Origin: Prorocentrum cordatum
Lineage: Eukaryota > Sar > Dinophyceae > Prorocentrales > Prorocentraceae
Length of the DNA: 44,293 nucleotides
Direction: 5' to 3'
Assembly: GCA_963575745.1 (NCBI GenBank)
Contig: CAUYUJ010019337.1
Span: forward strand, 217,501-261,793
Shown: positions 19,346 through 30,112 of the stretch, one piece after another
How the letters are laid out: every line of letters starts with the position of its first letter
Position numbering within the stretch: the stretch's first letter is position 1
Made by a program: the position numbers and the translations under genes
Notes under the pieces: generated by a model
What the model was told of the DNA's origin: nothing
Database searches by the model: none
Seen by the model: the letters and a program-made list of their open reading frames with translations, nothing else

Positions 19346-21418
19346 CGTGTCGTGCAGTCCATATCAGCGCCAGGCGGGCACGGGCGCCCACCGTCGGCGA
19401 ACCCCCGAAGAGATGCCAGCCGCTGCACGCAGGGAGCACCGGGCGGGCGCACGGGCGCACCCACCGGGCGAAGGCCAGGAACATGCCGGCCAAAGCACGG
19501 AGCCGACCCACGGCAGCGCCTTGGCGCCCGCGGTGGAGGGCACGTCCCCTCGATGCCCTCGGTGCAGCGAGAGAGGGAAGGCCGGTGGCCAAAATTTCCC
19601 CTCGAGGCGAGCGCCACTGGGAAGAACTGCCCTCTGCGTGGCTACCCCTCGAGCTCGCCGAAGCGCAGCGACGGGCCAGGCCCCGCGGCATCCCCTCGCG
19701 CAGGCCCACGCAAGCGAAGAGCGTCGGCCGGCCACCGGCGCCCACTGGCCGACCCACCCGCCAGGAGGTGCCGGCCAGCGCACGGAGCGGGCGCGGGCGC
19801 CCACCGAGCGAGAGAGCCCGGGGAACTGCAGGCCGGCGCGCGGAGTTGGCACAAGGCGGGGCACGGGCGCCCGAATCGGGGAAACCTTCGGGGGCCATGT
19901 GCGAACCCTGCCCCTACCCCCCACGATTTCTGAGGGGGAGGGCGGGGTTCACTTTGCTCAGGAGCTCCCGAACGAAGTAATACCCCACCCTCCCTCTCAG
20001 AAATCGTGGGGGGATGTGGCCCCCCACTGGAGATGCAAGCCAATGGCTCACAAAAACCAAAAAGTGGGACCCCCCTTCATGCGAGCACGACTCGGGGAGC
20101 ACCGGCGTGACGAAAGCACGAGAATCAGCATCGAGCAGAACACGACAGGAACCGTCGGCTCATTTTTCTGTCTCATGTCTCGAGTCGGGTCGATCTGGGA
20201 GGGCTCCAACGGTCCGAAACGGGGCGACATCTCCGCCGCACTCTTCCCGCGACGTCCAGATGTCAGGAGCGGGCGGACACCACGGTCGATTTTTTCTCCG
20301 CCGGCGGGCGCGGTGAGACAGCCCCTTGATCACTCCGGACACCCTCCAGGCCCGCTTCTGATCGGGAGCGGCCAAGAGGGGGGTGTCCAAGAGGGGGGGG
20401 TGCAAATCATGACCGGCGGCATGTGCGCGGCCCAGCGGGAGGGCCGGGGACGTATTGAAATAAGAAGAGGCGCCAAGAGATCTGGGGAAAAATCATGACC
20501 CACGCCATGATATCCACCCCCCCCTAGTCATCACCCCCCTCTTTTCCGCCCCCGATCTGAGCCGCGTCTAGCCGTGGCTACCACGGCCCCTCCGGGAGGT
20601 CCAGCAGAAAGCAGGGAGACGACCACTGCGCAAACATGAGCTCTCGGAGCTCCGCGCGGACTCCTTGTGGATCGGCGCGGAGCGCCCCCGCCCGGAGCGC
20701 GGAGCGCGCCCCGGGGGCGGCGCCCGAGGGGCCCAGCACCGATCCCGAGAGCTCCGCGCGGTGCTCCGAACGTGTATGGTGTGTGCAGCTTGCCGCCTCC
20801 GCGTCAGAGAGGGAGAAGCACAGACGTCTGAGTCTGGAGGCGGCCAGGGGGTCTGAACTGGACGGGGCCCCCGAGGATCGATCAAGAGGGGGGGACGAGG
20901 CCAAATCCGCTCAAAAGTGGTCCCTGGACCCCTCCTGGGGTCCATCTGGTGCAGTTTGTCGCCCCACTTTTTCACCTTCCCGGGGCTGGCCCCCAAAGGC
21001 CGACACAGGCAAAAACCCACCCCGAACCCAGCACCTCGAACCTGCCTGCCCTTCTCGTTGGCCCAAACTAGTGCTGGGCAACCTCGGACCCCCAGCTGGC
21101 TCCAACATGTCTTTTCCGAATCGGACGATGCATTACCGACCCACCAACAATACACCGACGACGTCAGCGATGCATCGGCGACGTCGGCGTGGAGAAGATC
21201 GGGTTCCACATCGCGCGGCATCGCCGATGCATGGGCGATGCGGCGCCATGCTCCGACCTCACCTGCTCGGACCCCATATGGGAGGCCGAGAAGAGCAGAA
21301 AGGGCAGATCAGAGATGTCGGAATCCTTCTGCCGCACCAGGAACGCCGTGCCGTAGGCGCCCTCCCCCAGCACGCGCAAGCGCTCGTACAGCTCGTCGAA
21401 CGCCGCGGCGGCCCGCAT
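13802..21418 (-). CDS. NEK-like Ser/Thr protein kinase, 4 inferred exons
   Basis: Inferred exons are 21326-21418 (31 codons), 16344-16646 (101 codons), 14313-15995 (561 codons) and a tentative 13802-13949. Exon 1 starts ATG and holds the P-loop GEGAYGTAFLV. Exon 2 has VAKEIRTAHL with the ATP lysine, the helix-C glutamate, a hinge near IIMEYADGGDLAKKI and HIHRRK. Exon 3 opens VLHRDLKPLN, then GDFGIA, GTPFYLSPE and DLWSLGVVTYEM. This order and wording fit the NIMA-related kinase family, known for cell-cycle and ciliary roles. After the kinase comes a Pro/Arg/Ala-rich region, then a coiled coil (EQRIAARRLRQEEEDD to RARQQ), which may mediate dimerisation as in other NEKs. Exon phases match at both junctions. 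Intron 1 is 4679 bp with GA-AG ends, intron 2 is GT-AG. The 3' end is uncertain. Confidence 0.85.
13968..14305. mobile_element. Large fold-back with palindromic MITE core (14072-14250)
   Basis: The outer arms share GAACCGATCCCCA (plus at 13972, minus near 14300). The core ends AGGCCT.CTAGATGG.GTCG are inverted, and the centre carries CGATGCATCGGC. The left end overlaps the proposed donor region of NEK exon 3, so the element is probably intronic. Unspliced reading would append a nonsense tail to the kinase. Confidence 0.65.
15996..16343 (-). mobile_element. NEK kinase intron 2: three tandem 113-bp introner-family 3 units
   Basis: The intron splits HIHRRK from VLHRD in the catalytic loop region. 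Units start at 16001, 16114 and 16227, each exactly 113 bp and nearly identical, with inverted GGGTAACTCGGG/CCCGAGTTACCC segments. On the minus strand the ends are AAG|GTTGGGCG and TGAGAAG|GTGCTT. The repeated GAAGGT is a target-site duplication that provides the AG-GT context at both ends, giving a canonical GT-AG intron. Splicing restores R-K-V-L-H-R-D in frame. Confidence 0.9.
17273..17490 (+). repeat. (GAT)n microsatellite
   Basis: GATGATGAT with GCTGAT and GACGGT variants. It is followed by a GCGCGCGTGGCCCGCATG segment that also follows the GAT tract at 18236-18450 (near 18585), suggesting duplication of the unit. Confidence 0.9.
18236..18450 (+). repeat. Degenerate GAT/GAC repeat
   Basis: Imperfect GATGAC/GATGAT repeats, more diverged than the tracts at 17273 and 22280. 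Confidence 0.8.
19312..19345 (+). repeat. (GT)n microsatellite
   Basis: About 34 bp of GT dinucleotides. Confidence 0.95.
19370..19890 (+). repeat. Diverged ~74-bp tandem repeats
   Basis: GGGCACGGGCGCCCACC and variants recur about 74 bp apart (19378/19452 and 19790/19864), with GCCGGCCA..GCACGGAGC between. Long open frames here are a by-product of GC richness. Confidence 0.45.
19917..20013. mobile_element. Fold-back/MITE-like element, 97 bp
   Basis: The ends are inverted copies of CCCCCCACGATTTCTGAG plus a further GGGAGGG.GGGGT, about 32 bp of nearly perfect terminal inverted repeat. No clear target-site duplication was seen. Confidence 0.7.
21120..21290. mobile_element. Palindromic MITE-like element, GGCGATGCATCG family
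   Basis: It contains CAGCGATGCATCGGCGACG and, inverted, CATCGCCGATGCATGGGCG, and ends CCCCATATGGGAGGCCGAG, matching the ends of 8011-8163. It lies at the start of NEK intron 1. Confidence 0.65.
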
Positions 21419-21998
21419 GCGGGCGACCCTCTGCTCGGGCACATGGGCGCCCCGGCGACCGACTGGGCCGACGCGGCTCTCGAGTCGGCGTGGCCGCGAT
21501 GCAGAATTATGCTGAAAAGAGTAAGGTGCATAGTAGTAATACTAATCATACCAGCAATAGCAACTAGCAATAACAGCAGTAACGCTAATACTAATGACAA
21601 TAGTACTAATGATGATCATCATAATACTACGAACAGGAAATAGTCATTGTCATAACATAGCAATAAGAACACTACCTTTAATAGACCAATACTCAAAAAT
21701 GAATAAAAGAGAACGCATCAACATCCACCACCGCGCTTGCAGCGGTTGGTGTGCGTCGGGCCATGTGTTGCTTTTGGCGAAGCGATAGCTGGGCCCCCCC
21801 CGACGCATGGAGCCCACGATGCGTTCAGCTTTGTGGCCAAGTCCCTGCTTTTTGGCCTTCCAAGCCGAAAATGACCCCAGGATTCCAAATACGCAGCCTG
21901 GGGAAGAGGGGTTCCATGAACCCCTTCCCCCTCCAAGGCGCCCCCCTCCCCCCCACCCTCTCCCCGCCCGCCCAGAACCGCGCGGCAGCGCAACTGGC

Positions 21999-22122
21999 AA
22001 CCTTTCGAAGCTCCGCGCGGATTTCCAGATCGGCGCGGAAACCCACTGGCGGCGCCTCCAGCGCCGCCCCTGGCGCGCTCCTATCTCAGATGGAATAAAT
22101 CTGCATGGGGCTCCGAAGGTTT
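21999..22122. repeat. Fold-back element (CTCCGCGCGG family)
   Basis: AACCTTTCGAAGCTCC on the left pairs with GGGGCTCCGAAGGTTT on the right. The interior GCGCGGATTTCCAGATCGGC matches 10651-10740. Confidence 0.65.
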
Positions 22123-22174
22123 ATCTTCATTCGGGTTTCGTGTCTCGAAGAATGACGAGGACAATTGCGGAGGC

Positions 22175-22300
22175 GATTCTGTCTATCACGATGACGATGA
22201 CGATCCACAACTTGCAAATACGAGACAAGGAGAAGCAGTGACGACGGCAACGGCGACGATCATGATGGCAATTATGTGAAAGGGATGGGGAGGACGACAC

Positions 22301-22359
<59 letters not shown>

Positions 22360-22388
22360 GTGATGGTGATGGTGATGGTGACGGTGAC

Positions 22389-22464
<76 letters not shown>

Positions 22465-22466
22465 CC
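22175..22466 (+). repeat. (GAT)n microsatellite
   Basis: Two long pure (GAT)n blocks (about 22280-22360 and 22390-22462) separated by GGTGATGGTGACGGT. Poly-Met, poly-Asp and poly-His readings are artefacts of the repeat. Confidence 0.95.
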
Positions 22467-22757
22467 TGAGCATTTCCTTAGGGTGGAAGGCTCAGGGTGA
22501 AATACACATGGGCTTTTGCACCTCGAAAATCAATCCGTCTTGTGATTCACCTTTTGCAGATCCAAGCCTCGAACATCAATCGGAACGGCATTTCAGATCT
22601 CACCCTTTGCCCTCCCTCCACCCATGGAACACGCTCGGGATGCGGGTGAGCATGCAGCTGTCATCGAAGGAACAAGCCAGGGTCCGCGATCGTCTGCCGA
22701 CCGCCGTCTGGGCCAGCTCCGCCTCTGCGGCACGGGCCGTCGCTGCCAGGAGGCCTC

Positions 22758-22838
22758 GGGAGGAGGAGGAGGAGGAGGAGGAGGAGGAGGAGGAGGAGGA
22801 GGAGGAGGAGGAGGAGGAGGAGGAGGAGGAGGAGGAGG
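22758..22838 (+). repeat. (GGA)n microsatellite
   Basis: About 80 bp of pure GGA. On the minus strand it would read poly-Ser if the neighbouring candidate exon extended through it. Confidence 0.95.
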
Positions 22839-22896
22839 TCCCGGGCCCAGCCCCCGCTGCGAGCCTCGCCTCCCGCGGCGGCGTGGCCTCGGCCAC

Positions 22897-23427
22897 CTGC
22901 AGGGCCCGCTTGCCCCCCCCCCGACGAGCTCCGACGCCGCCCTGCCCGCGCCGCCGCCCGCGCTCGGCGCGTGCGCGGAGGCCCGCCGCGGCCCTCAGCC
23001 GGGCGCCCCCGGAGGCGAGGCGCCGAGGGCGCCGCGAGGGGGCCGCCGCGGTGGCCGTCGGATGCCGCCGGGGCCTCCGCTGCTCCTCGCCCTCGCCGTT
23101 AGAGCTCGGCCAGGGGGCCCCGAGGCCGAGCGCGCGGGCTGCTGCAGGCTGCCGAGGAGCGTCTTCGCCCGAGGCCGCCGCCCCGCGTGCCTCTGCCATC
23201 GGGTCGTCGGCGCTGTCCTTTCCGCGATCCTGACAGCGAGCGCTCACGTCGACTCTCCCAACATACGGCTTTCCCTGCGCCGTCCTCGTGCACCTCGGTG
23301 CGCGCGGCATTTCTGCTGCCCCCGTCGTGTGCGAGCTGCCTCGGACACCGTACAGAGCCACCACCGCGACGCCAGCGCGGTCCGCAAGGACCCAGAGCGA
23401 CAGGCCGTTGGAATCCCATCGCCAATC
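22897..23427 (-). CDS. Candidate exon, unknown product
   Basis: Between a good 3' splice site (GGTTTTCCCAG, just above 23427) and a possible donor (CTGCAG|GTGGCC at 22897) the minus strand is open for exactly 177 codons. It begins DWRWDSNGLSLWVLADRAGV and continues AVVALYGVRGSSHTTGAAEM, a well-folded-looking stretch, then becomes Arg/Ala/Gly-rich. It has the orientation of the confident genes and lies upstream of the NEK start. No family was recognised. It could be one exon of a gene with further exons to the right. Confidence 0.4.
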
Positions 23428-24036
23428 CTGGGAAAACCCATTCAAATGAACGACCAACTCACTGAGAGGATCAACAACAACAGCATCAACATAATTTCTT
23501 TCAGGTCCGCGTGGACTTCGTGAATCGGCGCTGACCCATTCCCTGGGACCGGCTTTTCATCCAGAGCCGTTTTTTGACCGTCTCGAAGCTCGGTAATGGC
23601 CTCCAGGGGCTGACAACAGCGAAAACCTCCACGTCCTGACTTTTCCACGACGCGAGGGAGTCTGGGTCTGGCCTGGGGCCGTGGTTTCGCCGCGGGTCCC
23701 TGCCATCGCCACACCAGTAGCGCCAGGGGCGGGGGCGAGGAGATAAGATGAGACAAGAGCAGGAAGTGCAACATAAGGGAAGACCCGCTGCGCGCCACGA
23801 GTTCCTACAGCCTGGAAGGACGGGGGCGCCAAGGTTCTGCATTGAACGAAATCTGATTCCCTGCCGAGCACGCGGGCCGGCGCCGGGATGGGCAGGCTTG
23901 GGCTCGGCGGCGGGCCCTGCGGCGACGCAGCCCCGTGGCTGCCGCCGTGAGCACCAGTCTCCGGTAAGACTCTGTCTGGGACAAGACTCGTATCGGAAGA
24001 CGTTGGAGGAGCCACGAAACGAAGCGGGTCATACGC

Positions 24037-24205
24037 GAGATGACGTGGCGACCTTGCGCGGTGGCTTACGCGGGCCGCCAGCGCGGCAAATTACATTGGA
24101 GACGAGGGCGCTCACGCGCGCCTTTACGCGGGCAGCTTACGCGCGAATGTCGGCGCAGTCGACCCAGTTTCCTTGCGTCGCTCATTTGGGAGTGCTCGAG
24201 GCATC
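24037..24205 (+). repeat. Dispersed ~170-bp repeat, shared with 12690-12862
   Basis: Same blocks and orientation as the 12690-12862 copy, including GCTTACGCGGGCCGCCAGC and GACGAGGGCGCTCACGCGCG. Confidence 0.6.
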
Positions 24206-24349
24206 GGGGGGCGATGGGGAAGACGAGGGAGGGCGGGGCGCGCCTCGATCCGCAAGTGCTCGTGCACTCTCCGGAGGGTGCGCTCCGTTTCGGGCAGCCG
24301 AGCGCCCTGGCGTCGGCCCGCCGCGCAAGGTGGGCGGCGGAGGGACACA

Positions 24350-24455
24350 CCTCCTCCCCCTCCTCCTCCTCCTCCTTCTTCTCCTCCTCCTCCTCCTCTC
24401 CGTCCTCCTCCTCCTCCTCCTCCTCCTCCTCCTCCTCCTCCTCCCCCTCCTCCTT
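24350..24455 (+). repeat. (CTC)n microsatellite
   Basis: About 105 bp of CTC triplets with two CTT interruptions. Confidence 0.9.
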
Positions 24456-24489
24456 TTTCCTTTCCCTTACAACGGACTCCTCACCGCCA

Positions 24490-24560
24490 GACGTGCTCTC
24501 AGGCTGGGCCGGGCATTTCGCTGCGACGTCCTCGCCAATGATGATCCTGAATATTGACAT
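24490..24560 (-). CDS. Weak candidate short exon
   Basis: The minus strand reads MSIFRIIIGEDVAAKCPAQP then ESTSGG, with a possible acceptor TATTCAG and donor G|GTGAGG. It is next to a CTC microsatellite that would read poly-Glu. Too short to assign. Confidence 0.2.
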
Positions 24561-24684
24561 TCCCTACCTAGGCTCTGCCTAGAAGGGTTCTTACTCTTTT
24601 TGCTTAAAAGGGGCCGGGCAATGCTAACCGCCCCGGGCGGTTCCCCCAGGATCCGCCCCGCGGTTCCCCCGGTTACGTCCCCTT

Positions 24685-25245
24685 AGCTTAGCGTTGCTTA
24701 TCTCATCTTAGCTTAGCCTAGCTTAACGTAGCTTAGCTTAGCTTAGCCTAGCCTAGCTTAGCTGAGCTTAACTTAGCTTAACTTAGCCTTGCCTAGCCTA
24801 GCTTAGCATAGCTTAACTTAGCCTAGCTCAGCTTAGCTTAGCGCAGCATTAGCATAGCATAGCATAGCATAGCGCAGCATAGCATAACGCAACATAGCAT
24901 AGCGCAGCATATCATAGCATATCATTGCATAGCGCAGCATAGCATAGCATAGCATATCATAGCTTAGCATAGCACAGCGCAGCATAGCATAGCGCAGCAT
25001 AGCATAGCCTAGCCTAGCCTAGCACAGCGCAACATAGCATAGCATAACATATCCTAGCGCAACATAGCATATAATCGCTTAGCTTAGCATAGCACAGCGC
25101 AGCATAGCGTAGCATAGCGCAGCATAGCATGGTGCAGCATAGCATAGCATAGCATAGCATAGCCTAGCCTAGCCTAGCCCAGCATAGCATTGCGCAGCAT
25201 ATCATAGCATAGCATAGCATAGCGTAGGGTAGCATAGCGCAGCAC
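24685..25245 (+). repeat. TTAGC/ATAGC pentamer satellite
   Basis: About 560 bp built on a 5-bp period. The left part is (TTAGC)/(CTAGC)-rich, the right part (ATAGC)-rich with GCGCAGC variants. It is not the plant or vertebrate telomere repeat. Confidence 0.9.
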
Positions 25246-25255
25246 CGCATCCACT

Positions 25256-25920
<665 letters not shown>

Positions 25921-26104
25921 TGAGGAGACGGAGGAGGAGGACGGCGTTCACCGTTCCTACTAATGTTGCTTTCCTAGAGGCTCCAACTCCTAGGTAGGGT
26001 CGCACTGGGATAATCTAACAATGTCAGAAACCCAAGCTGGATGGTTATCAAAACGTGTCTGTCGCCTTGCCGCCGCGCATTTCCGCGTCTAATTTTGCAA
26101 TAAT

Positions 26105-26325
26105 TTGACGGATGAAACAAGGATGGTTTTCAACATGTGGATTTCGCCTTGTCGCCGCGCGCATTCGTTTTACATACTTGCAGCAGCTTCGAAGATGGAG
26201 TCCAACCGTTTTCAATATGTAGCTTTCGCTTTAGCGCTGCGCGCATTCGTCTTGAAAACTTGCAGTTGTTTCAACGATGGAGGCCGGATCGTTGTTAAAA
26301 TGTGGCTCTCGCCAGAGCGCCGCGC
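26105..26325 (+). repeat. ~80-bp satellite units
   Basis: Repeating blocks GATGGAG.CC, CGTTTTCAA.ATGT, GGCT.TCGC and GCGCCGCGCGCATTCGT. The same family occurs inverted at 41820-42075 and 35390-35475, and in diverged form at 27440-27725. Confidence 0.7.
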
Positions 26326-26698
26326 GCATCCATGCGGCCCAACCTTTACCATCTTACGCAGCAGAAGCGCTTCGGCACACATCCATACCACCAAATCTTC
26401 GCCATCGTATGTAAAACAACGATGTTTCGGCGCACGCCCGTACGACTCAACCAGTACCATTCTGTGAATATTAATGTACTCGGTGCACATCCATTTGGCC
26501 CCATCCTCGCCATCTTATGCAACATGTATTTTCGGTGTGCATCCATACGGCCCAACTTTCATCGCCCGACGTGGGAAACACTATTCGGTGTACGTCCGTC
26601 CGACCCAACCATCCCCATTCGATGCATCACATACAACTCGGTGCGCATCCATCCGACCCAACCTTCACCACCCGATGTAGGACATCTGCATGGGGTGC
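26325..26698 (+). repeat. Seven tandem 52-55 bp units
   Basis: Each unit starts with a variant of CGCATCCATCCGACCCAACC, continues CTTCACCA.C..ATGT, and ends CTCGGTG or TTCGGTG. Units begin near 26325, 26378, 26433, 26487, 26539, 26592 and 26645. Confidence 0.75.
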
Positions 26699-27439
26699 GC
26701 ATCTGCTTATCGTTAACATCGACCGACCCCTGGCCCGGAAAAAGCCCTGGGCACACCATGCAAACAAAACAAATCGATAGCAGACTGTCTAATTTGCATC
26801 CAGGCGTTCCCCAGGCGCTCCCCGACGCCCCAAGATGCTCCCAGAAGCTCCCAGACGCTACAATCCCTCCACGAGCGCTCCCAAGCTCGCCGTCGCCGCC
26901 AGCACCAGCATCCACGCCCTCATCTTCATCGTCCTCGTCGCCGCAGGAGGCCTCAAGGAGCAGATGAACTCAGATCGCGTTGACGCGTGCACCGAAAGAG
27001 TTTTTCACACGGGGTGCTCTCGCTTCGCGGGCGCCGCACACCATCGACTTACACAGCCAAACAACATACAGAGGGCGGGTCGTTTTCAAGAAGGGGCTCT
27101 CGCGGTGGCTCCATGTATTCTCGGCATCCGCATTGTCCTTATCTGCGCGAGTGGATGGCGAGTCCTTTCCAAGACGGTGGAGGCATTGGACAAGGCACCC
27201 CCAGATAATGAATCCAGGGTCTGGAAGCCGGTGGGACTCCAATCGTGCATCGGCCATGGGTATCACTGCCATCTTCATCAGGTAAGGCATCTTCCAAGGT
27301 CTGCAGAATCCTGGGCACATCATTTCTTCACGAACGCTTCCCGCTTTATTGAGGTCACCCCCTGGCCTCGCGCACATTCGAATCCAACGTCCACTAAATA
27401 CACTCACGTGACCCTTCCTTGACCTCTACGACCAGGCGC

Positions 27440-27725
27440 TCCACATTGGGCAACAACTGACACGGATGAAAGGCGGCTCCTCTTTCGAAACGGGGCTCTC
27501 GCGTGAGACCTCCGCGAAGCATGTGTCCACGACTTTGACACCCTGCATCGCTTAGACGGATGGAGGGCACGTTCTTTTCAACATGAGGCTATCTCGGGGT
27601 CTCCTTGAAGGCCTGTTGCGTGGGACTTCCGCAGAGCATACGTCAACGACTCTGACATCCTGCAGCGCTTAAACGGATAGAGGGCATCTGCTTCTCAAAA
27701 TGGGGCTATCCTGGGAGTCCTGCAA
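27440..27725 (+). repeat. ~95-118 bp tandem repeats
   Basis: ACGGATGGAGGGCA(C/T) begins units near 27464, 27557 and 27675. Each continues TTCTTTTCAACATGAGGCT or similar, and two share the CGACT.TGACA.CCTGCA.CGCTTA segment. Related to the satellite at 26105-26325. Confidence 0.65.
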
Positions 27726-27839
27726 GTGGAATGAGAATCCTTTTAACCAGGCGGCACCTTCTGACAAGCGGACCAGCTGGTCGCTGATCATTCCAGGGGG
27801 GGCGCTCGCAGTGGAAAGGAATACTTGTATAGTCCTCTT

Positions 27840-28772
27840 CCTCCCCACTCCTTCTCCTCCCCCTCCGCCTCCTTCGCCTCGTCCTCATCCTCCTCGTCCT
27901 CGTCCTCGTCCTCCTCCCCACTCAATCTCCTCCTCCTCCTCCTTCTCCGTCCCCTCCTCCTCCTCCTCCTCCTCCTCCTTCTCCTGTCCCTTCCTCCTCC
28001 TGTCTTTCTCATCCTCCCCGTCGTCCTCTTCGTCGTCCTTCCTTCCTTCCCCTCCTCCTCCTTCTCCTCCTCCTCCGCACCCCTTCTTCTTCTTCTTCTT
28101 CTTCCTCCTCCTCCTCCTCGTCTTTCTCATTATCCTCGTCCTCCTCCCTCTCCTCGACACCTCTCCTCCTCCTCTTCCTCCTCCTCCTCCTCCTCCACTG
28201 TTCATTCGCCCCCCTTCATCTTCGTCTTCTTCTTCTACTTCCCCGTCCTTCTCCCTCTCGTCATTCTCGTCCTTATCGTCCTTGTCCTCCTCTTCTTCCT
28301 CCTCCTCCCGCTCATCCTTGTCTTCTCCTTTCTCCTCCTCCTCCTCCTCCTCCGGACCCTTCTTTTTCTTTTTCTTCCTACTCCTCCTCTTCCTCCTCCT
28401 CCTCCTCCTCTTCTGCCTCCTCGTCGTCGTCGTCGTTCTCCTCCCCACTCCTCCTCCTCCTCCTCCTCCTCCTCTTCCTCCTCTCCCTCCTCCTGCTCCT
28501 GCTCCTCCTCCTCCTCTTCCTCCTCCTCCTCCTCCGCCCTCGTCTTCTTCTTTGTCTTCCTCCTATTCTTTTTCTTCCTCCTCCTCCTCGTCATTCTCGT
28601 CCTCCTCGTCATCCTCTTCGTCCTACTTCTCCTCATCCTTCTCCTCCTCCACACTCCTCCTCCTCCTCCTTCTCCTCCTCCTCCTTCTCCTATCCTCGTC
28701 TTCCTTCTCCGCATTTCTGCCCCCTTCTTCCCCGTCCTCCTCCTCCTCCTTGTCCTTCTCGTTCTCCTCGTC
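27840..28772 (+). repeat. Pyrimidine-rich CTC/CTT/CGTC tract, ~930 bp
   Basis: One strand is almost wholly C and T, in CTC, CTT and CGTCCTC patterns. The long open frames are low-complexity (Ser/Pro/Leu or Lys/Arg/Glu). Confidence 0.9.
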
Positions 28773-29526
28773 CTGCCAGCCGAGAGGCGTATATATAAAG
28801 CCCTGGGTCTGTGAAAGGGCTTTGTCGTATGAACGCGCTGCAATCGTATAGAACACGCGAGTTGCAATGTGCAAGTAATTTCAATGTTTGAGCATGAGCT
28901 GAAACATTGGAATGAGAGGTGACAACGACGATTAAACAATCTACAATGAACTCCGCTTACAGACCCAACAATGAGCACGCCTCTCTACCGTCCTCGCCTC
29001 AATTCGACAGTATCCTCGCGCGGATCGTTCCTTGTATTAAGTCCAACTATCGTCCCAATGAGCACGTCCCTATGTATACTGCCCCGCCTCAATTCGGAAC
29101 ACCCTCGCGAAGATAGGCCAATTAGGGAATTCCACTTCGGGCCCCAATGACCACCTCGCTATACTGTCTTCGCCTCAAGTCGCCGCACTTCTCACGATTT
29201 CCGTCGCAAAGAAAGAGAAATGAGCCCGCCACGTCCCGCTCACGGGATAAACGGTCTAAACACACCTCGGCCAGATTGGAATCTCTGCCACGGCGCCCTC
29301 ACATAATGATCAACACGAACCAACATCGTTGTGTTGTCATGTGGGATGCGAATGCAGATGGATATGCTGCCCATTCTGCTTCTCCTCGCTGCCCTGTGCC
29401 TTGTCCATTGCTTCCGCGAAAACAGCAACAGTCACATCGGAATGGGTGTCGCAAGTTGGAGCTGCAACAACGTGCACGCCGCCCAACAAATCCAGGGATC
29501 TATTGCTTCCTCGCCGGTAGCGTTAT

Positions 29527-30112
29527 CGTTCTCCTCCTCCTCCTCCTCCTCCTCCTCCTCTTCCTCCTCCTCCTCCTCCTCCCCCTCCGCCTCGCGCGTG
29601 GCCGCTCCTCCTCCTCCTCCTCCTCCTCCTCCGCCTCCCCCTCCTCCTCCTCCTCCCTTTCCTCCTGCTCCTCCTCCTGCTCCTCCTCCTCCTTGGCGGC
29701 TGGCGCCTTAACGAGGGCCAGGAAGTACTTGGCCTGGTTCTCTTTCGAGGCGTCGCTGCGGGGAGGGGCAGGGCAGAGGCAGAGCAGAGCGGTCTGCTGA
29801 GCGGGCCGCGGCCCCCCGGCGGCGCGCGGAAGCGCCCTCTTGGGCGGACCGCGGAGGCGCGCCTGTGCAGACCAATCGACTGCGGAGGCGGGCGGGGGGG
29901 TGTCTGGGAGAAGGACGAGTTGGAGGAGGAGGAGGAGGAGGAGGAGGAGGAGGAGGAGGAGGAGGAGCCCTCTCTATCCTCCTCCTCCTCCTCCTCCTCC
30001 TCCTCCTCCTCCTCCTCCTCCTCCTCCTCGTAGTCGGACGGGCGTTCCTGGGGCCTTCGTTCGGCCTCGGAGGTGCCACGCGGCAGTCCGGCCTTCAGCG
30101 CAGGCTTCAGGC
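29527..30112 (-). CDS. Candidate two-exon gene, acidic protein with poly-Glu and poly-Ser
   Basis: Exon A starts after GGCCAGCAG at 30112 and reads LKPALKAGLPRGTSEAERRP, then QERPSDY, a run of about 20 Glu from the CTC tract, DREG, a Ser run from the GGA tract and NSSFSQTPPRPPPQSIGL. Exon B starts after a strong acceptor (CCCTGCCCCTCCCCGCAG) at 29755 and reads DASKENQAKYFLALVKAPAA, then a Glu-rich tail. Both show normal protein composition outside the repeats and lie on the minus strand, downstream of RPL4. The first exon, the donor of exon A (around 29860-29880) and the 3' end are not defined. No family was recognised. Confidence 0.4.

Larger units (their letters stand above)
16647..21325 (-). 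other. NEK kinase intron 1 (4679 bp, GA-AG) and its contents
   Basis: The exon 1 edge is CAGAAG|GATTCC and the exon 2 edge is CCAAAG|GATGCA, so AAGGAT is shared and the join gives VRQKDARELHVAKEI. The intron holds GAT microsatellites (17273-17490, 18236-18450), a GT repeat (19312-19345), diverged ~74-bp tandem repeats (19370-19890), a fold-back at 19917-20013, a CTCCGCGCGG-family fold-back (20640-20770) and a palindromic MITE (21120-21290) starting about 25 bp inside the donor. No internal gene was recognised. Confidence 0.75.

Noticed and set aside
24685-25245. TTAGC array as a telomere repeat
   Set aside because: The period is five and the unit lacks the TTTAGGG or TTAGGG form; the array is internal.
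26325-26698. CRISPR-like array of regularly spaced repeats
   Set aside because: The whole 53-bp unit repeats with no distinct spacers and the context is eukaryotic.
27700-28851. 383-codon plus-strand open frame, Ser/Pro/Leu-rich
   Set aside because: It crosses a pyrimidine-only simple repeat; no amino-acid pattern survives outside it.
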